A stretch of DNA of 64,000 nt from Aphelidium insulamus (Eukaryota; Aphelidiomycota; Aphelidea; Aphelidiaceae). This document shows, piece by piece, positions 28,065 through 38,198 of this stretch (position 1 is the stretch's first letter; the number at the start of each line of letters is the position of its first letter). The notes beneath the pieces are model-generated. The model was not told where the DNA came from and searched no databases. It saw only the letters and a program-made list of their open reading frames with translations. The translations under genes and the position numbers were made by a program. The stretch spans positions 310,001-374,000 of the forward strand of contig JAZDSV010000004.1 in NCBI GenBank assembly GCA_036784855.1, read 5' to 3'.

Positions 28065-29814
28065 CTAGTAGGTTTCCTGTTCGCCCTCCGCATCGGCATC
28101 ATCCACAGTCGCGTCTTGGTACTGCTGATACTCACTGACGATGTCGTTCATATTGGACTCGGCTTCTGTGAATTCCATCTCGTCCATGCCCTCGCCGGTG
28201 TACCAGTGCAAGAAGGCTTTGCGCTTGAACATACTGCTAAACTGAACTGCGATGCGGTGGAACAGTTCCTGAATTGCGGTGGAGTTGCCAATAAAAGTTC
28301 CAGACATCTTGAGACCCTTAGGCGGAATATCGCAAATGGCCGTCTTCACGTTATTTGGAATCCACTCCACAAAGTATGAGCTGTTTTTCGTCTGCATATT
28401 GAGCATATTTTGTTCCACGTCTTTGGTGGAGAGGCGGCCGCGAAAGATTGCAGCAACAGTCAAATAGCGACCGTGACGTGGGTCTGCTGCAGCCATCATA
28501 TTTTTGGCGTCAAACATTTGCGCCGTCAATTCTGGCACAGTAAGTGCGCGATACGCCTGAGACCCGCGTGAAGTCAGCGGTGCGAATCCGACCATGAAGA
28601 AATGGAGACTAAGGCAAAAAAGTCAGCAATATTATATGGCCAGATATGTGGATATGCACACATATCCACGTGAATGTATGTATGGGGCGTACCGCGGGAA
28701 CGGGACCATGTTGACAGCCAGCTTGCGTAGATCAGCATTCAGCTGACCTGGGAAACGCAAGCATGTGGTGACACCCGACATAACTGCTGAAATCAAATGA
28801 TTTAGATCTCCGTATGTCGGCGTGGTCAGCTTGAGTGTGCGCAAGCAAATATCTAAGTAATAAATCTTGGATATTGTGTCAGGTCGGTACTCACCATAAA
28901 GAGCCTCGTTATCAATGCAAAACGTCTGGTCGCAGTTCTCCACCAGCTGGTGCACAGTAAGCACAGCATTATACGGCTCTACCACAGTGTCCGAGACTTT
29001 TGGTGATGGCACGACAGAGAATGTGCACAGCATGCGGTCCGGGTACTCCTCGCGAATTTTGCTGAGGATCAGTGACCCCATCCCTGTTTGTAGCACATAA
29101 GAAGCGCAAATCACAAATTTTAATGCATATAATGTATCCAGTACAATAGTATACAGTATTAGAGACCTACCAGAGCCGGTTCCACCTCCTAGGGAGTGTG
29201 TAATCTTCATTGTCAGGGTGTGTAAGTTTATCGCGTATAGTTGCGAATAAATATTAACATACTTGAAAGCCCTGCAGACAGTCGCAATTCTCTGTCTCCT
29301 TGCGCACAACATCCAGCACGGAATCAATCAGTTCGGCACCTTCCGTGTAATACCCTTTGGCCCAATTGTTACCTGCGCCATTGTTGCCAAAGATGAAGTT
29401 GTCTGGGCGAAAAATCTGTCCATACGGACTGGCGCGTACTAGAGATTTTAAAATAAGGAGCTGCAATACGATAAACCTACCGCTATCCATAGTGCCAGGC
29501 TCTAGGTCAACCAGCACAGCACGGGGTACATATTTCCCGCCGCTAGCTTCATTGTAGTACACATTAATTCTCTCCAGCTGTAGGTCATTATCGCCTTTAT
29601 AGCAACCTATACGAGGACGCTCGTGTCAGTGCACTATATGCAAAATTCTTAGACTGTGTTTGCCTGACTGGTCCAGTCCATGCTCATCAGAGCTGCGCGA
29701 TCATACTGTCAAAAAATCTTTCCCGGTACTGACATATACGTACATGACCTCCCAAAACTTGGATCCAATTTGATTACCGCATTGTCCAGTCTGTACGTGA
29801 ACAATTTCTCTCAT
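28065..29814 (-). CDS. TUB2: beta-tubulin
   Basis: Microtubule beta subunit. The first exon begins [17 protein letters not shown] at 29814. Later segments are [29 protein letters not shown], the GTP loop [66 protein letters not shown], and an acidic tail ending EGEQETY. About seven short introns split it. By alignment with the well-known mammalian sequence, residue 198 is Gln (codon at 28926-28928; [14 protein letters not shown]) where nearly all beta-tubulins have Glu; residue 165 is Cys; 167 and 200 are Phe. Confidence 0.95.
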
Positions 29815-30215
29815 TTTGAAAATTAGACGACTATGTGGCGCAAGGAGTTAGTGTGTGTGTATTGTGTGTGACAGGGTGACAGATTATGCAGACACATCCC
29901 GCGGCTAGAGCATGCAGACAGAGTACGGTACCAATACACACATGCTTCCTACCTATAGCAGTGTGTGGCACAGAAAGTGTTGAGCGCGCACAGCAAGCAG
30001 TAGCGCACAGTTGGTTGGAAACGAAGAAGAAAGAAAGCTGGTGCAGAGTCACTGTATTACTCTTGTTGCTTAGGCGACGCGCCGGATTGGTCGCTGTGCG
30101 CCGCAGTGACACGTCCCTATTTTTAGAGCGGTTCCGCGCCGCGATGGCTATATAATGTAAATATATTTTGCACATACTCATACTTTAGTTGTTAAAGAAT
30201 TGAAGGGCCTCGACT

Positions 30216-32012
30216 CTATTCCTCTTCTATTTCAAGCAAGTCGTATTCCTCAATATCTCGCAAATTTACTTCTTCATTCCCGTCGTCACACAAGTCCAAG
30301 TCGGAATAGTTGTGAACTGATGGCTCCTGATCAATATGAGAGCGACCGGCCGTCATTGCTTGTTCACGAAGCTCGTCCATTAGCCGATTTACCTGCTGCC
30401 CGAGAGCTTCATTCTCTTTTCGGCGGATTTCATTTTGAGATAACGGCTTGTCTGCGCCCGCAGCTCTAATTACATCGTAAACGCCGATTTCAATCTGCTC
30501 CAATTCTTCCGCTGAGAGTTCGCTGAAATGTTTCTGCACGCCCGACAGTGTCGACACCATATTCGAACCGCACAATACTAGACGCAACAGTTTGCGCACT
30601 ACTTGCAAGTGTTCCACGTAAAACCAACCTGTCTAGGGGAAAATTACCAGCTATAATTATGCTCTAGAGTCCTAATTTAGAGACTAAACTTACCCGAGGA
30701 TCGCATTGGGCGCGCAATTTTTCTTGAAAGTTTATAATTCTTTTTAAGAGAGGCTCTTCAATGTCACATAGCTGATATATAGGCGCGCCACTCAAGCGTT
30801 TTCTGCGCGAAATTAATGTCAATTAATATACGTACAAGTTAATATATTAACAAACGCGAGTTCTTGATGGCAGGATGTATGCAGAGAGAACATAGACCGA
30901 CACTAACCTCAATGTTTTGGTGTTTTCACTATTGCTGCTGGGTTCGTTAGGAATAGATCGGCTAGATCGCAACTCAACGAGTTGATACAAGCGCGCAGCA
31001 CAATCAGCCTTTGGATCGTATCCGTAACGCACCCACATGAATCTCCACGGTCCAGAAATGTAAAAGTATGCGACTTGCGGAAGACACTGAACCAATAGTC
31101 TTTTTTCCTCTGCGTCCGATAGAGCGCTCTCCAGTGCATGTCGAAGCCATACAGGTTTCTGAGCGAAGAATAGTGTCAACTTCTCACAAAGAGCATCCAT
31201 TCCAGCATCCTGCGCGCGTGAAACTGCAGACACAGGCGGCTCTTGTAGACATTCGTCCTCATAAGAGATTTGCCAGCTCGCCTCTCCTTGAGCGGTAGTT
31301 CGACGTCGTCGCTGCTGGGATGCCAGCCGAAAATTTGCATCGCCGATAGCGCAGTGGTGAGCGGAGTTGCCAGCGGATACATCATCACTGTCTTTTGAAG
31401 CGGGCTTGAACGAAAATGGGTACGGTGTCTGCGCGCGCGAGAACACGGGTGGCGGAATAATCCGCACGTCCCCGGCAATCGCGCCATTGACAGAACTTAA
31501 TTCGCGGCGAATTCGATACTGGCGCAAGGCATCTACATCCACGGCAGCCAGTGCATCTCTGAGCTGCAAAATGTCATCGCCGGGCGCCAAACTTGCTTGA
31601 AAGTCAGCCATCTCCCGAAAGCGATAAGCCCGGTCGACGACACCGACAACGATGGCGGTGACTGCAGAAGCGCTTCCAGTGCCTACTGACCCCAAGACCC
31701 CCACACGCTCGATCTTTGATCGTGTAATTCGCGCCACCAAGCAGTTTAGGGTAACTGCCCGGCCGTGAATTGGATGGCAGAAGGGATTATCGGGGCGCAG
31801 GCGCAACTCAAGATCGCGCGCTCCGTCAGGATTTGACCAGGCCTGCAGATTAGATACTATGGATGGCATACTGCAAAGTGGGCGACACGCACCGCGCACA
31901 CTGTACGCGCGCCACCCAGTGTCGATAGCATGTTGTCACGGCCTTCAACGCGAGCCGGGTACTCTATGAGCAGCATGGCAGCGGCAGGAATGCGTTCATG
32001 CGCCATTTGCAT
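30216..32012 (-). CDS. TFC1: TFIIIC subunit tau95 (Tfc1/GTF3C5)
   Basis: RNA polymerase III initiation factor subunit that contacts the A block of tRNA genes. The N-terminus has MLLIEYPARVEGRDN and MLSTLGGARTA|WSNPDG; then LELRLRPDNPFCHPI (triple-barrel domain). The centre has KPVWLRHALES (winged-helix part) and ISGPWRFMWVRYGYDPKADC. The C-terminus is a Glu/Asp-rich tail ending EYDLLEIEEE, as in family members. The intron 31843..31901 joins exon 1 in phase; further introns lie near 30630-30900. Two in-frame ATGs (32012 and 32006) are both possible starts. Confidence 0.85.
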
Positions 32013-32043
32013 TTGTGGAGAACAAATCTCTCTCGCCCTCTCT

Positions 32044-32955
32044 CTATTTGGACTCTCTGGCAGTGTCTCCAACCGTCATTGACGCCACGAAAGCCTCCGC
32101 CTCGTGGTTGTACGTGTGCAAGTGTCGCCGCAAATTAGACGTCACTGTGAACCGCTTGCCGCAGGTGGCACAGCCGAACGGTCTTTCGCCCGTGTGAGTG
32201 CGCAAATGCTCCTTCAGGGCGCCGACGCGTGTGAATCCTCTGTCGCAGTAGGAGCAGGTGGCCACGGTGCTCGAGGCCGTGCTTTTGCTGTCCGTGGCTG
32301 TGGCGGCGCGCTGCGGCCGCGAATGACCCACGGATGCACTGTTGCTTCGTCGGGGCACGCGCAGGGACAGTGAGTGCACGCGCGGCAAGGCTATCCGACC
32401 TGACGACGGGCCATGTGCAGAGTCGCTGGTTGCCGCCCGTCCTAGTACATAAGCTCTTTGCTGCAGCACGAGCGGTGCTCTGCTCGACTCATCGGTGGAG
32501 GAGCGCCTCAAGGATGTTACGTGTGCGTCATCCGTCACTGTACCAGCTCGACGCGGACTGGTTGCAGTGACAGGGGAGAACGAGTTCGCCATGGACGATT
32601 CGCTGTCAGCAGTTGCACTGTGCCGTGGCAGCCACGGTCGAGGCAGCCAACGTGATTGCAACACGAGCGGACTCTGCAGCTCTGGCCTGGGGGGCAACAA
32701 TGCGGAAGCGGCGGGGCGCTCCAGCCGTAGAGGCGCAACTAACAGCATATCAGTCTGCGCTTCCGCGTCCATCAACCACACTGTCCTCGCGGGCACATTG
32801 ACCAGTCGCTTTTGCGAAGGTTGATCCAACGGTGAGGGTAATGCTGCGTCAAACGGCGAGGACGACGCTGACGAGTCACTCTCCGCCGCCGCCAGCAGTA
32901 GGGACCGTATGCTCACTGCTGTCTGGCTGTAGCGCTTATCAACTTCTTCTGCCAT
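32044..32955 (-). CDS. C2H2 zinc-finger protein with two C-terminal fingers
   Basis: Single-exon gene for a protein of about 303 residues; likely a DNA-binding transcription factor, target unknown. Most of it is Ser/Ala/Pro/Arg-rich and presumably disordered. The end carries two tandem fingers: CSYCDRGFTRVGALKEHLRTH, linker TGERPF, then CATCGKRFTVTSNLRRHLH, followed by a tail YNHEAEAF. The TGERPF linker is typical of DNA-binding arrays. The start at 32955 (MAEEVDKRY) is the first ATG; a GTG start would add 11 residues. The stop is 31 bp before the TFC1 start, in the same direction. Confidence 0.8.
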   Translation of the reverse strand: MAEEVDKRYSQTAVSIRSLLLAAAESDSSASSSPFDAALPSPLDQPSQKRLVNVPARTVWLMDAEAQTDMLLVAPLRLERPAASALLPPRPELQSPLVLQSRWLPRPWLPRHSATADSESSMANSFSPVTATSPRRAGTVTDDAHVTSLRRSSTDESSRAPLVLQQRAYVLGRAATSDSAHGPSSGRIALPRVHSLSLRVPRRSNSASVGHSRPQRAATATDSKSTASSTVATCSYCDRGFTRVGALKEHLRTHTGERPFGCATCGKRFTVTSNLRRHLHTYNHEAEAFVASMTVGDTARESK

Positions 32956-34218
32956 AAGTAAATATACTGTGCTGTCACCGGCTGTCACTGTCGGCGGCTG
33001 TCAGTGCTCGCACGATTTCCCCCAATCAGCGCTGGCTGCTGGCTTGTTCAGATTGCTGTCTGTCAACGTCGTTGAGCATTTCCGCGGCTCACCGATCATA
33101 GCTGCACAAATTGTAAATGGACTAATCTAGGGAGGACTCGAGCCCTCGACGGAGATTGGAGGACTCGCCGGCAGCAAACAACAACGCCATGCCAACGGCG
33201 GTGTTGCCAGGAAACAATAGAAACCTTTTGTAACAGCCAATGAGATTCAATAATGCATTCCGCTGAGTCCCCAACTGTCCGCCTGTTGTCTTGAAAGGCC
33301 AACTGCAGCTTAAGTGACAGCGCCTCAACACCACAGTGCCATATTGGGGCATAGTGTATACACACAGCCATCGACAGGCAGTTCTGTTGCCACTTGCCTC
33401 TGGGTAGAGAGATAGGCATACGTTTAGGCCTCGGCGCCTGCATTGACATTGTTGCATTCTGCTATCAGCATACAATGACATTAAGGCTTATACTAACCAA
33501 AACTAGACAATAATATGTTCTGCAGATGAAGCAGTGACAATTTCCTGGCAGTGTAAATTGGGCTAAATCATTGAACCTCCTGAAGAATGCTCGGCATCAT
33601 TGGTACTGTGTAAGTCAGCTCCTGTTAGATCTAGTGGTCACGGTCTGTCAAAAGAACCACTTTCCTTTAATATGCGCCATCTACGTACCGCATTATTAGC
33701 ATTATATAGCTCGGACAGGCGTGCATTCAATGTCTTGTATTGTGCTATTAAGGTGGCAATATAAGTACTTACCACACCATACGTGTTTAAATAAGGAATG
33801 AAATGTATTGCAGACACATGCAATATGTGCAGTCAGTATCACACGCTGCTAATAATATGCTGTGTTTCGGGGCAATGAGAATATAGGTTATAGGTTATAG
33901 GTTATATGATTTAGTGGCGCTGATAAGGCCCATATTGATGATTTGAATACCAGAACTCATGACATTGCATGCCACATATATTTTGGTAACGTTTCATGGG
34001 GGTGAACACGTCTCTATGCTTCAATATACACCGAAAAGTCAATTTAATATCAAAAACGATGTTCTATCTTTGAAAATTATTTGATCAACTTGAAAATCTA
34101 TCCATTTTAACAGCCAACAAGCTATCAATGCCTTCGCAATCGGTAGCTTGTCACTTTCAACTTGAAACATATATTACACAGCTGGGCATTGACAGGTCAT
34201 TGACACCGCTGGAATTTG
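32956..34218. other. intergenic region with a short TTATAGG tandem
   Basis: No gene, RNA or mobile element could be supported. Frames up to about 119 codons on the minus strand (33096-33481) show no recognisable domain. Three to four tandem copies of the 7-mer TTATAGG occur at about 33885-33907. The region should include the upstream parts of the zinc-finger and dehydrogenase genes. Confidence 0.5.
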
Positions 34219-35420
34219 ATGCACTGGTGCGACCACTTGGTTGCCGTATGGGAGTGGGCATGGCATTGGCTGTGTTGCAAGTGGGCCGTCGCTGTCGGGG
34301 CGCAGACACAACTAGTTTCGACTGCAAAAGGGCACAGAGGCGCGGTCCTCGTTACTGGTACACAATCGTCTATGTGGCAACAGGGTGCTATCTGTACCTG
34401 ATTGTGCGCTGTGACAGGAGCTGGCAGTGGCATTGGGGCGGATTGCGCCATGACACTGGCCACTAACGGATTTCTAGTGTTTGCCGGCGTTCACACACTG
34501 AGCGACGGCGATCGTTTGATGCGCTGGTACGAGAATGATTATGTCGCTGTCGCCGGGAAAAGTGACTCTGGTAAGTTGCGGATTGCTGCCATGTAGACTT
34601 TTACATTGCCGTGATAACAGTGGCTGCAAATATTGCTACACGCCTGGTAGCGGCTCTACGACGCGCTAGACCAGTCTCGGTGCGGATGCCAGGGCGCATA
34701 CACCCCCTTCTCCTGGATGTGACTGATAGCGTTTCAATTTGCGCTGCCCGAGATGAGGCTGTCAGTGTCATGCACAACGAGGACGACGCACATGAATCGG
34801 TACATTTTTGGGGAGTCGTCAATAGTGCAGGCATTACAACAAGGCAGCATGTAAGTACTGCGATATTGTCGCATGGACGTCGTGTTATGGATGTCAATGT
34901 TTTCGGTGCTGTCGACGCGGTGAAAACGTTTCTTCCGCTGTTTGACCGGCACTGTCAGTCAGTCGGGGGGCGTGTGGTCTTTATCTCGTCAGTGGCTGGT
35001 CAGTGCGCATTTCCCGGAGACGGCTTCTATGCGGCTTCCAAACACGCTGTGGAAGCGATTGCAGACTGCCTGCGAGTAGAACTGGCTCTGGAGCACAATC
35101 AGGGTCCGCCACGTGCACCAGTTCACATTGCCGTAGTCAGACCAGGCCGCACACTCTCAAGCATATGGGCGGCTAGGCGTACACCACAGTCACACCACGG
35201 CATCACAAATCTCTTGCGGCAACACACCGGCACAACTCCATGTCGCTACTCTCAGCCCGTGCACTACGTTAGTGCGGCCGTGTTGCACGCTTTGATGTCG
35301 GACCGTCCACAAAAGTACTACACCGTTGGTTGGGATGCACGTCTATTGCTGGCGCTACACGGTTGGCTGCCGATATCATTGATGGACAAAATCGTAATGC
35401 TTCGAGGTGCACAAGATTAG
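34219..35420 (+). CDS. short-chain dehydrogenase/reductase
   Basis: NAD(P)-dependent oxidoreductase of the classical SDR fold, nearest in style to retinol/hydroxysteroid dehydrogenases; substrate not predictable. The cofactor motif VLVTGAGSGIG is assembled across intron 1 (34358..34417). Intron 2 is 34571..34620. Later motifs are VVNSAGI (NNAG-type), VMDVNVFGAVDAVKTFLPL, VFISSVAGQ (catalytic Ser) and FYAASKHAVEAI (YxxxK). The segment before the Rossmann fold is Trp- and hydrophobic-rich and may anchor it to a membrane. The start is the first ATG in that frame. It is convergent with pantothenate synthetase: stop codons are 10 bp apart. Confidence 0.85.
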
Positions 35421-35430
35421 ATCTGTGTTA

Positions 35431-36193
35431 TCATCGTTGATCCTTCACCGTCAGAAGGACGATGTCAATTATTCTAGTTTTGCCGACACGGAGCGCGCCC
35501 GACAGCAAGAGATTTCCCGTTGGCACAGTGTCCGGTGCCATCTCCATGAAGGTCTCCGCCGATGCCAGGCTAAAGTACTCCAAGGCCACAGGAACGTTGG
35601 CCAGGTGCGGCGGAAGTGGTGCATGCAGAACGGCGTGGCCGGCAGCTTTAATGTCATCTGCAGTGGAATTTTCATTGCGGGAAGCAACATCGCGAGCGGC
35701 GCAAAGAGCCCGATACAGCGCTGGTGCCACCTCGCGTTCCTCGGCTGTCAAGTACCGGTTGCGAGAACTCATTGCCAGACCGTCGTGTTCGCGTGCAGTG
35801 GGAATGATTCGCACTGCGCACGGCAATAACAGATCTCGTACCAGCTGCTTTATCACTATGCATTGCTGCGCATCCTTCTGGCCGAGATATACAGCGCTGG
35901 GTCCCACTGCCACCAACAGCTTTGTCACGACTGTTGCCACGCCGCGGAAAAAGTGAGGTCTGATGTGCCCCTCGAGCTGCTCGGAAACACCATGCACTGT
36001 CACAAAGGTCCCCCGCTGCTCTCCGACTATCTGAGTTATTCCAGCGGGATATAGATCTTTCGGGGCCGGTGTGAATAAAGCGTTGACTCCAGCTTCCGCG
36101 AGCAACTTTGAGTCGGCTTCCAGCACACGAGGGTACCTGTGACACTCTGGTCAACAAGGTCCATATTTGCCGAGATGTGCGATGCATATTGTG

Positions 36194-36235
<42 letters not shown>

Positions 36236-36645
36236 ATATGTAGACACATACACCACCACTATGTACAATGATGCATGCCTGGCGAAATCTTCGTGCGGGG
36301 CAAATTGCGCCGGATTGACAAAGATGGACACTACCACGATATCGTTTTCCTTTTGCGCCGCACGAACTACATGGCAGCAGTAAAGTGAGGGATGGTACCG
36401 GCGGTGTGAGTCTATGGCAGCAGCATGCGCAGTCAGTCTCCCCACTCACCCAGGTCCAGGTGACCGCGATGCAGCGCACCCATTGTCGGCACAAATCCAA
36501 CAGTGCCCGCACTGCCGCGCACGAATTGACGCACGTCCTGCACCGTACAGAGCCGCTGCATAGTTGCCAGCCGCCGCTCACTGCCGCCACTGCTGCTGGC
36601 AATGAAGCGACGACCCGCCGCCGAACAGAATGCCGAACGAATCAT
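35431..36645 (-). CDS. PAN6: pantothenate synthetase (pantoate-beta-alanine ligase)
   Basis: Makes pantothenate, the coenzyme A precursor, from pantoate, beta-alanine and ATP. Motifs: VGFVPTMGALHRGHLDL (nucleotide-binding HxGH), VSIFVNPAQFAPHEDF, YLGQKDAQQCIVIKQLV (KDxQQ) and LAMSSRNRYLTAEER. Active-site segments are all present. A Ser/Arg/Ala-rich leader (MIRSAFCSAAGRRFIASS) suggests mitochondrial import. Two introns: one after HLDL near 36450 and one near 36150-36280 holding a (TA)n run. It ends in a TGA stop at 35431-35433. Confidence 0.92.
36196..36231. repeat. (TA)n microsatellite in a pantothenate synthetase intron
   Basis: About 36 bases of uninterrupted TA dinucleotide inside the intron between the PAQFAPHEDFARH exon and the exon encoding YPRVLEADSK. 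The long Tyr-Ile frames crossing it are artefacts. Confidence 0.93.
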
Positions 36646-37050
36646 CCCTTCTACGCAATTGAAGAGAAGTGCCGTTGTACATACACATACGTACAGTTAA
36701 GGTACATACGGATGCGTGTGTCCAGTAAAGTGGCGTCGGGCCTTCAATGGCAACCGAGGACTGGCTGGGCCGGTTCTGGTATGTAGCTGCATCAAGCACA
36801 CTTCAATGCTGTCGGCATCGCATAGGCTGTACACTTGCGGCACCAATGTATATATGTCGATGTATGTCAAAGTCTGGTGCATGTCATTTGCACTGATGTT
36901 ACGCCGTACCGCAGCACATCAGACATGCGTATGTTTCCTACATGCAACTCCCATATACATATATATATATATATAATATATGTATGAGAGTTGCATGCCG
37001 TTGCTGCCATATGTATATATATATATATATGTATATGTATATGTGTGTAT
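36646..37050. other. intergenic region with TA-rich runs
   Basis: Lies upstream of pantothenate synthetase and downstream of PEX10. Two short TA runs occur at about 36958-36979 and 37012-37031. No gene is supported. Confidence 0.55.
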
Positions 37051-38163
37051 TTACAGCAACGGCAGCAAGTGCGAGGGAGACGCGATGGCGGCGCGACACG
37101 ACGGGCACCTAGATGCTGCACTGCCGCACCACCGCTGAATACAGTGCCAGCAAAAGACATGGCCACACGGCGCGCTAGTGGGTACTTTGGAAATGCCCAT
37201 GCACAGTATGCACACCGTCCCGCCACTCCCGGCAGCAGGTGATGTGTCTGTGCACTCCATGTCGGCACCTGGCTGAACATGAGCGCCACTGGATCCGGCG
37301 AATCCGCGGCCGCGAAGCAGCCGCACCGCGACAATCAGTTGCACCAGCACTCGTGCGGCCAGCGCAGCACCCAAAATATCATACAGGACACCGGTCCGTG
37401 AGCTGGGGACAGCGCGGCGGTTGTTGCTAGCGCTGCCATCGGCTCCAGTGGGCACTCGAAACTGCAAGCAGCATTGGTGTCAGTGAGCGCAACGGTGGCC
37501 AACAGCGCGCAACTTGCATAACGCAGCGAGAGCACCCGGTCGCTTATCCGCAGATACACGCCCGAATAGTAGAAGGCGGCCAGATGCCCGGTCTCGGCCA
37601 GTTGCAGCCACGGCAGCCACTGGCGCGCCGACCCGCCGTGGTGTTTCAGCGACTGGCGCAGGGCGTACGGCACCGCCACCGCCAGAATAGTCTGTGCCAC
37701 TCGCCTCTGCAGGCGAACACACGCCGCGGCAGTCAGCGGTCAGTGAAGACACACTACCATTCTCTGCATACCGCCATGCTGGGTCGGCGGCGCGCGTGAG
37801 CAATGAGCACGTAGGCGTACTCTTCGCCCAGCGTCTGGCCGGCGCCCTGGCCACCGCTGAGCAGCAGCCACGGCGCTGCACAGTACAGCAGAAGCCACAC
37901 GCACTCCAGTTCGTCGCGATATCGAAGCGCGAGACGCGCCCCTGGACACTGGTCAGCGTGAGTGAATGTCGCCGCGGCACGTACCGAGCACCCGGCGAGC
38001 CAAATCGGCCTGGTTAGTCGCATCCAGCAGCGTCTCGGCAAACTGGCGGTCCTTCTGCCGCGCCGGGTGAGCCGTGTGTCACCGTGTCACTGTGCACAAG
38101 GACGCGTTGCCGTGCACGCACCTGCTGCGCAAAGAGAATGTCGCCAACTGCGGCGGCCGCCAT
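37051..38163 (-). CDS. PEX10: peroxisomal RING E3 ligase Pex10
   Basis: Peroxisomal membrane ubiquitin ligase that monoubiquitinates and recycles the import receptor. The N-terminus MAAAAVGDILFAQQ is followed after an intron by KDRQFAETLLDAT. The middle is hydrophobic with likely membrane segments (for example TGHLAAFYYSGVYLRISDR and YDILGAALAARVLVQLIV). The C-terminal RING reads CILCMGISKVPTSAPCGHVF, CWHCIQRW and CPSCRAAI, ending HLLPLL. Several introns; one is about 40 nt just before the FRVPTG exon. The ATG lies only 35 bp from the importin ATG on the other strand. Confidence 0.9.
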
Positions 38164-38198
38164 TTCGATCACTTTTCACGTGCCCTCAATTGCTCTCA

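Noticed and set aside
33096-33481. Two minus-strand frames of 117 and 119 codons
   Set aside because: No recognisable motif, no splice-linked neighbours and mutual overlap; probably chance.
33885-33907. Interstitial telomere from TTATAGG repeats
   Set aside because: Only three to four copies, and the unit is not a known telomere repeat.
34128-34466. Alternative frame covering the start of the dehydrogenase
   Set aside because: The spliced frame with VLVTGAGSGIG explains this region; the alternative has no motif.
35407-36054. Plus-strand frames opposite pantothenate synthetase
   Set aside because: They are shadows of conserved exons on the minus strand.
36850-37050. Small frames in the TA-rich region downstream of PEX10
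   Set aside because: They are dinucleotide-repeat translations without any family resemblance.
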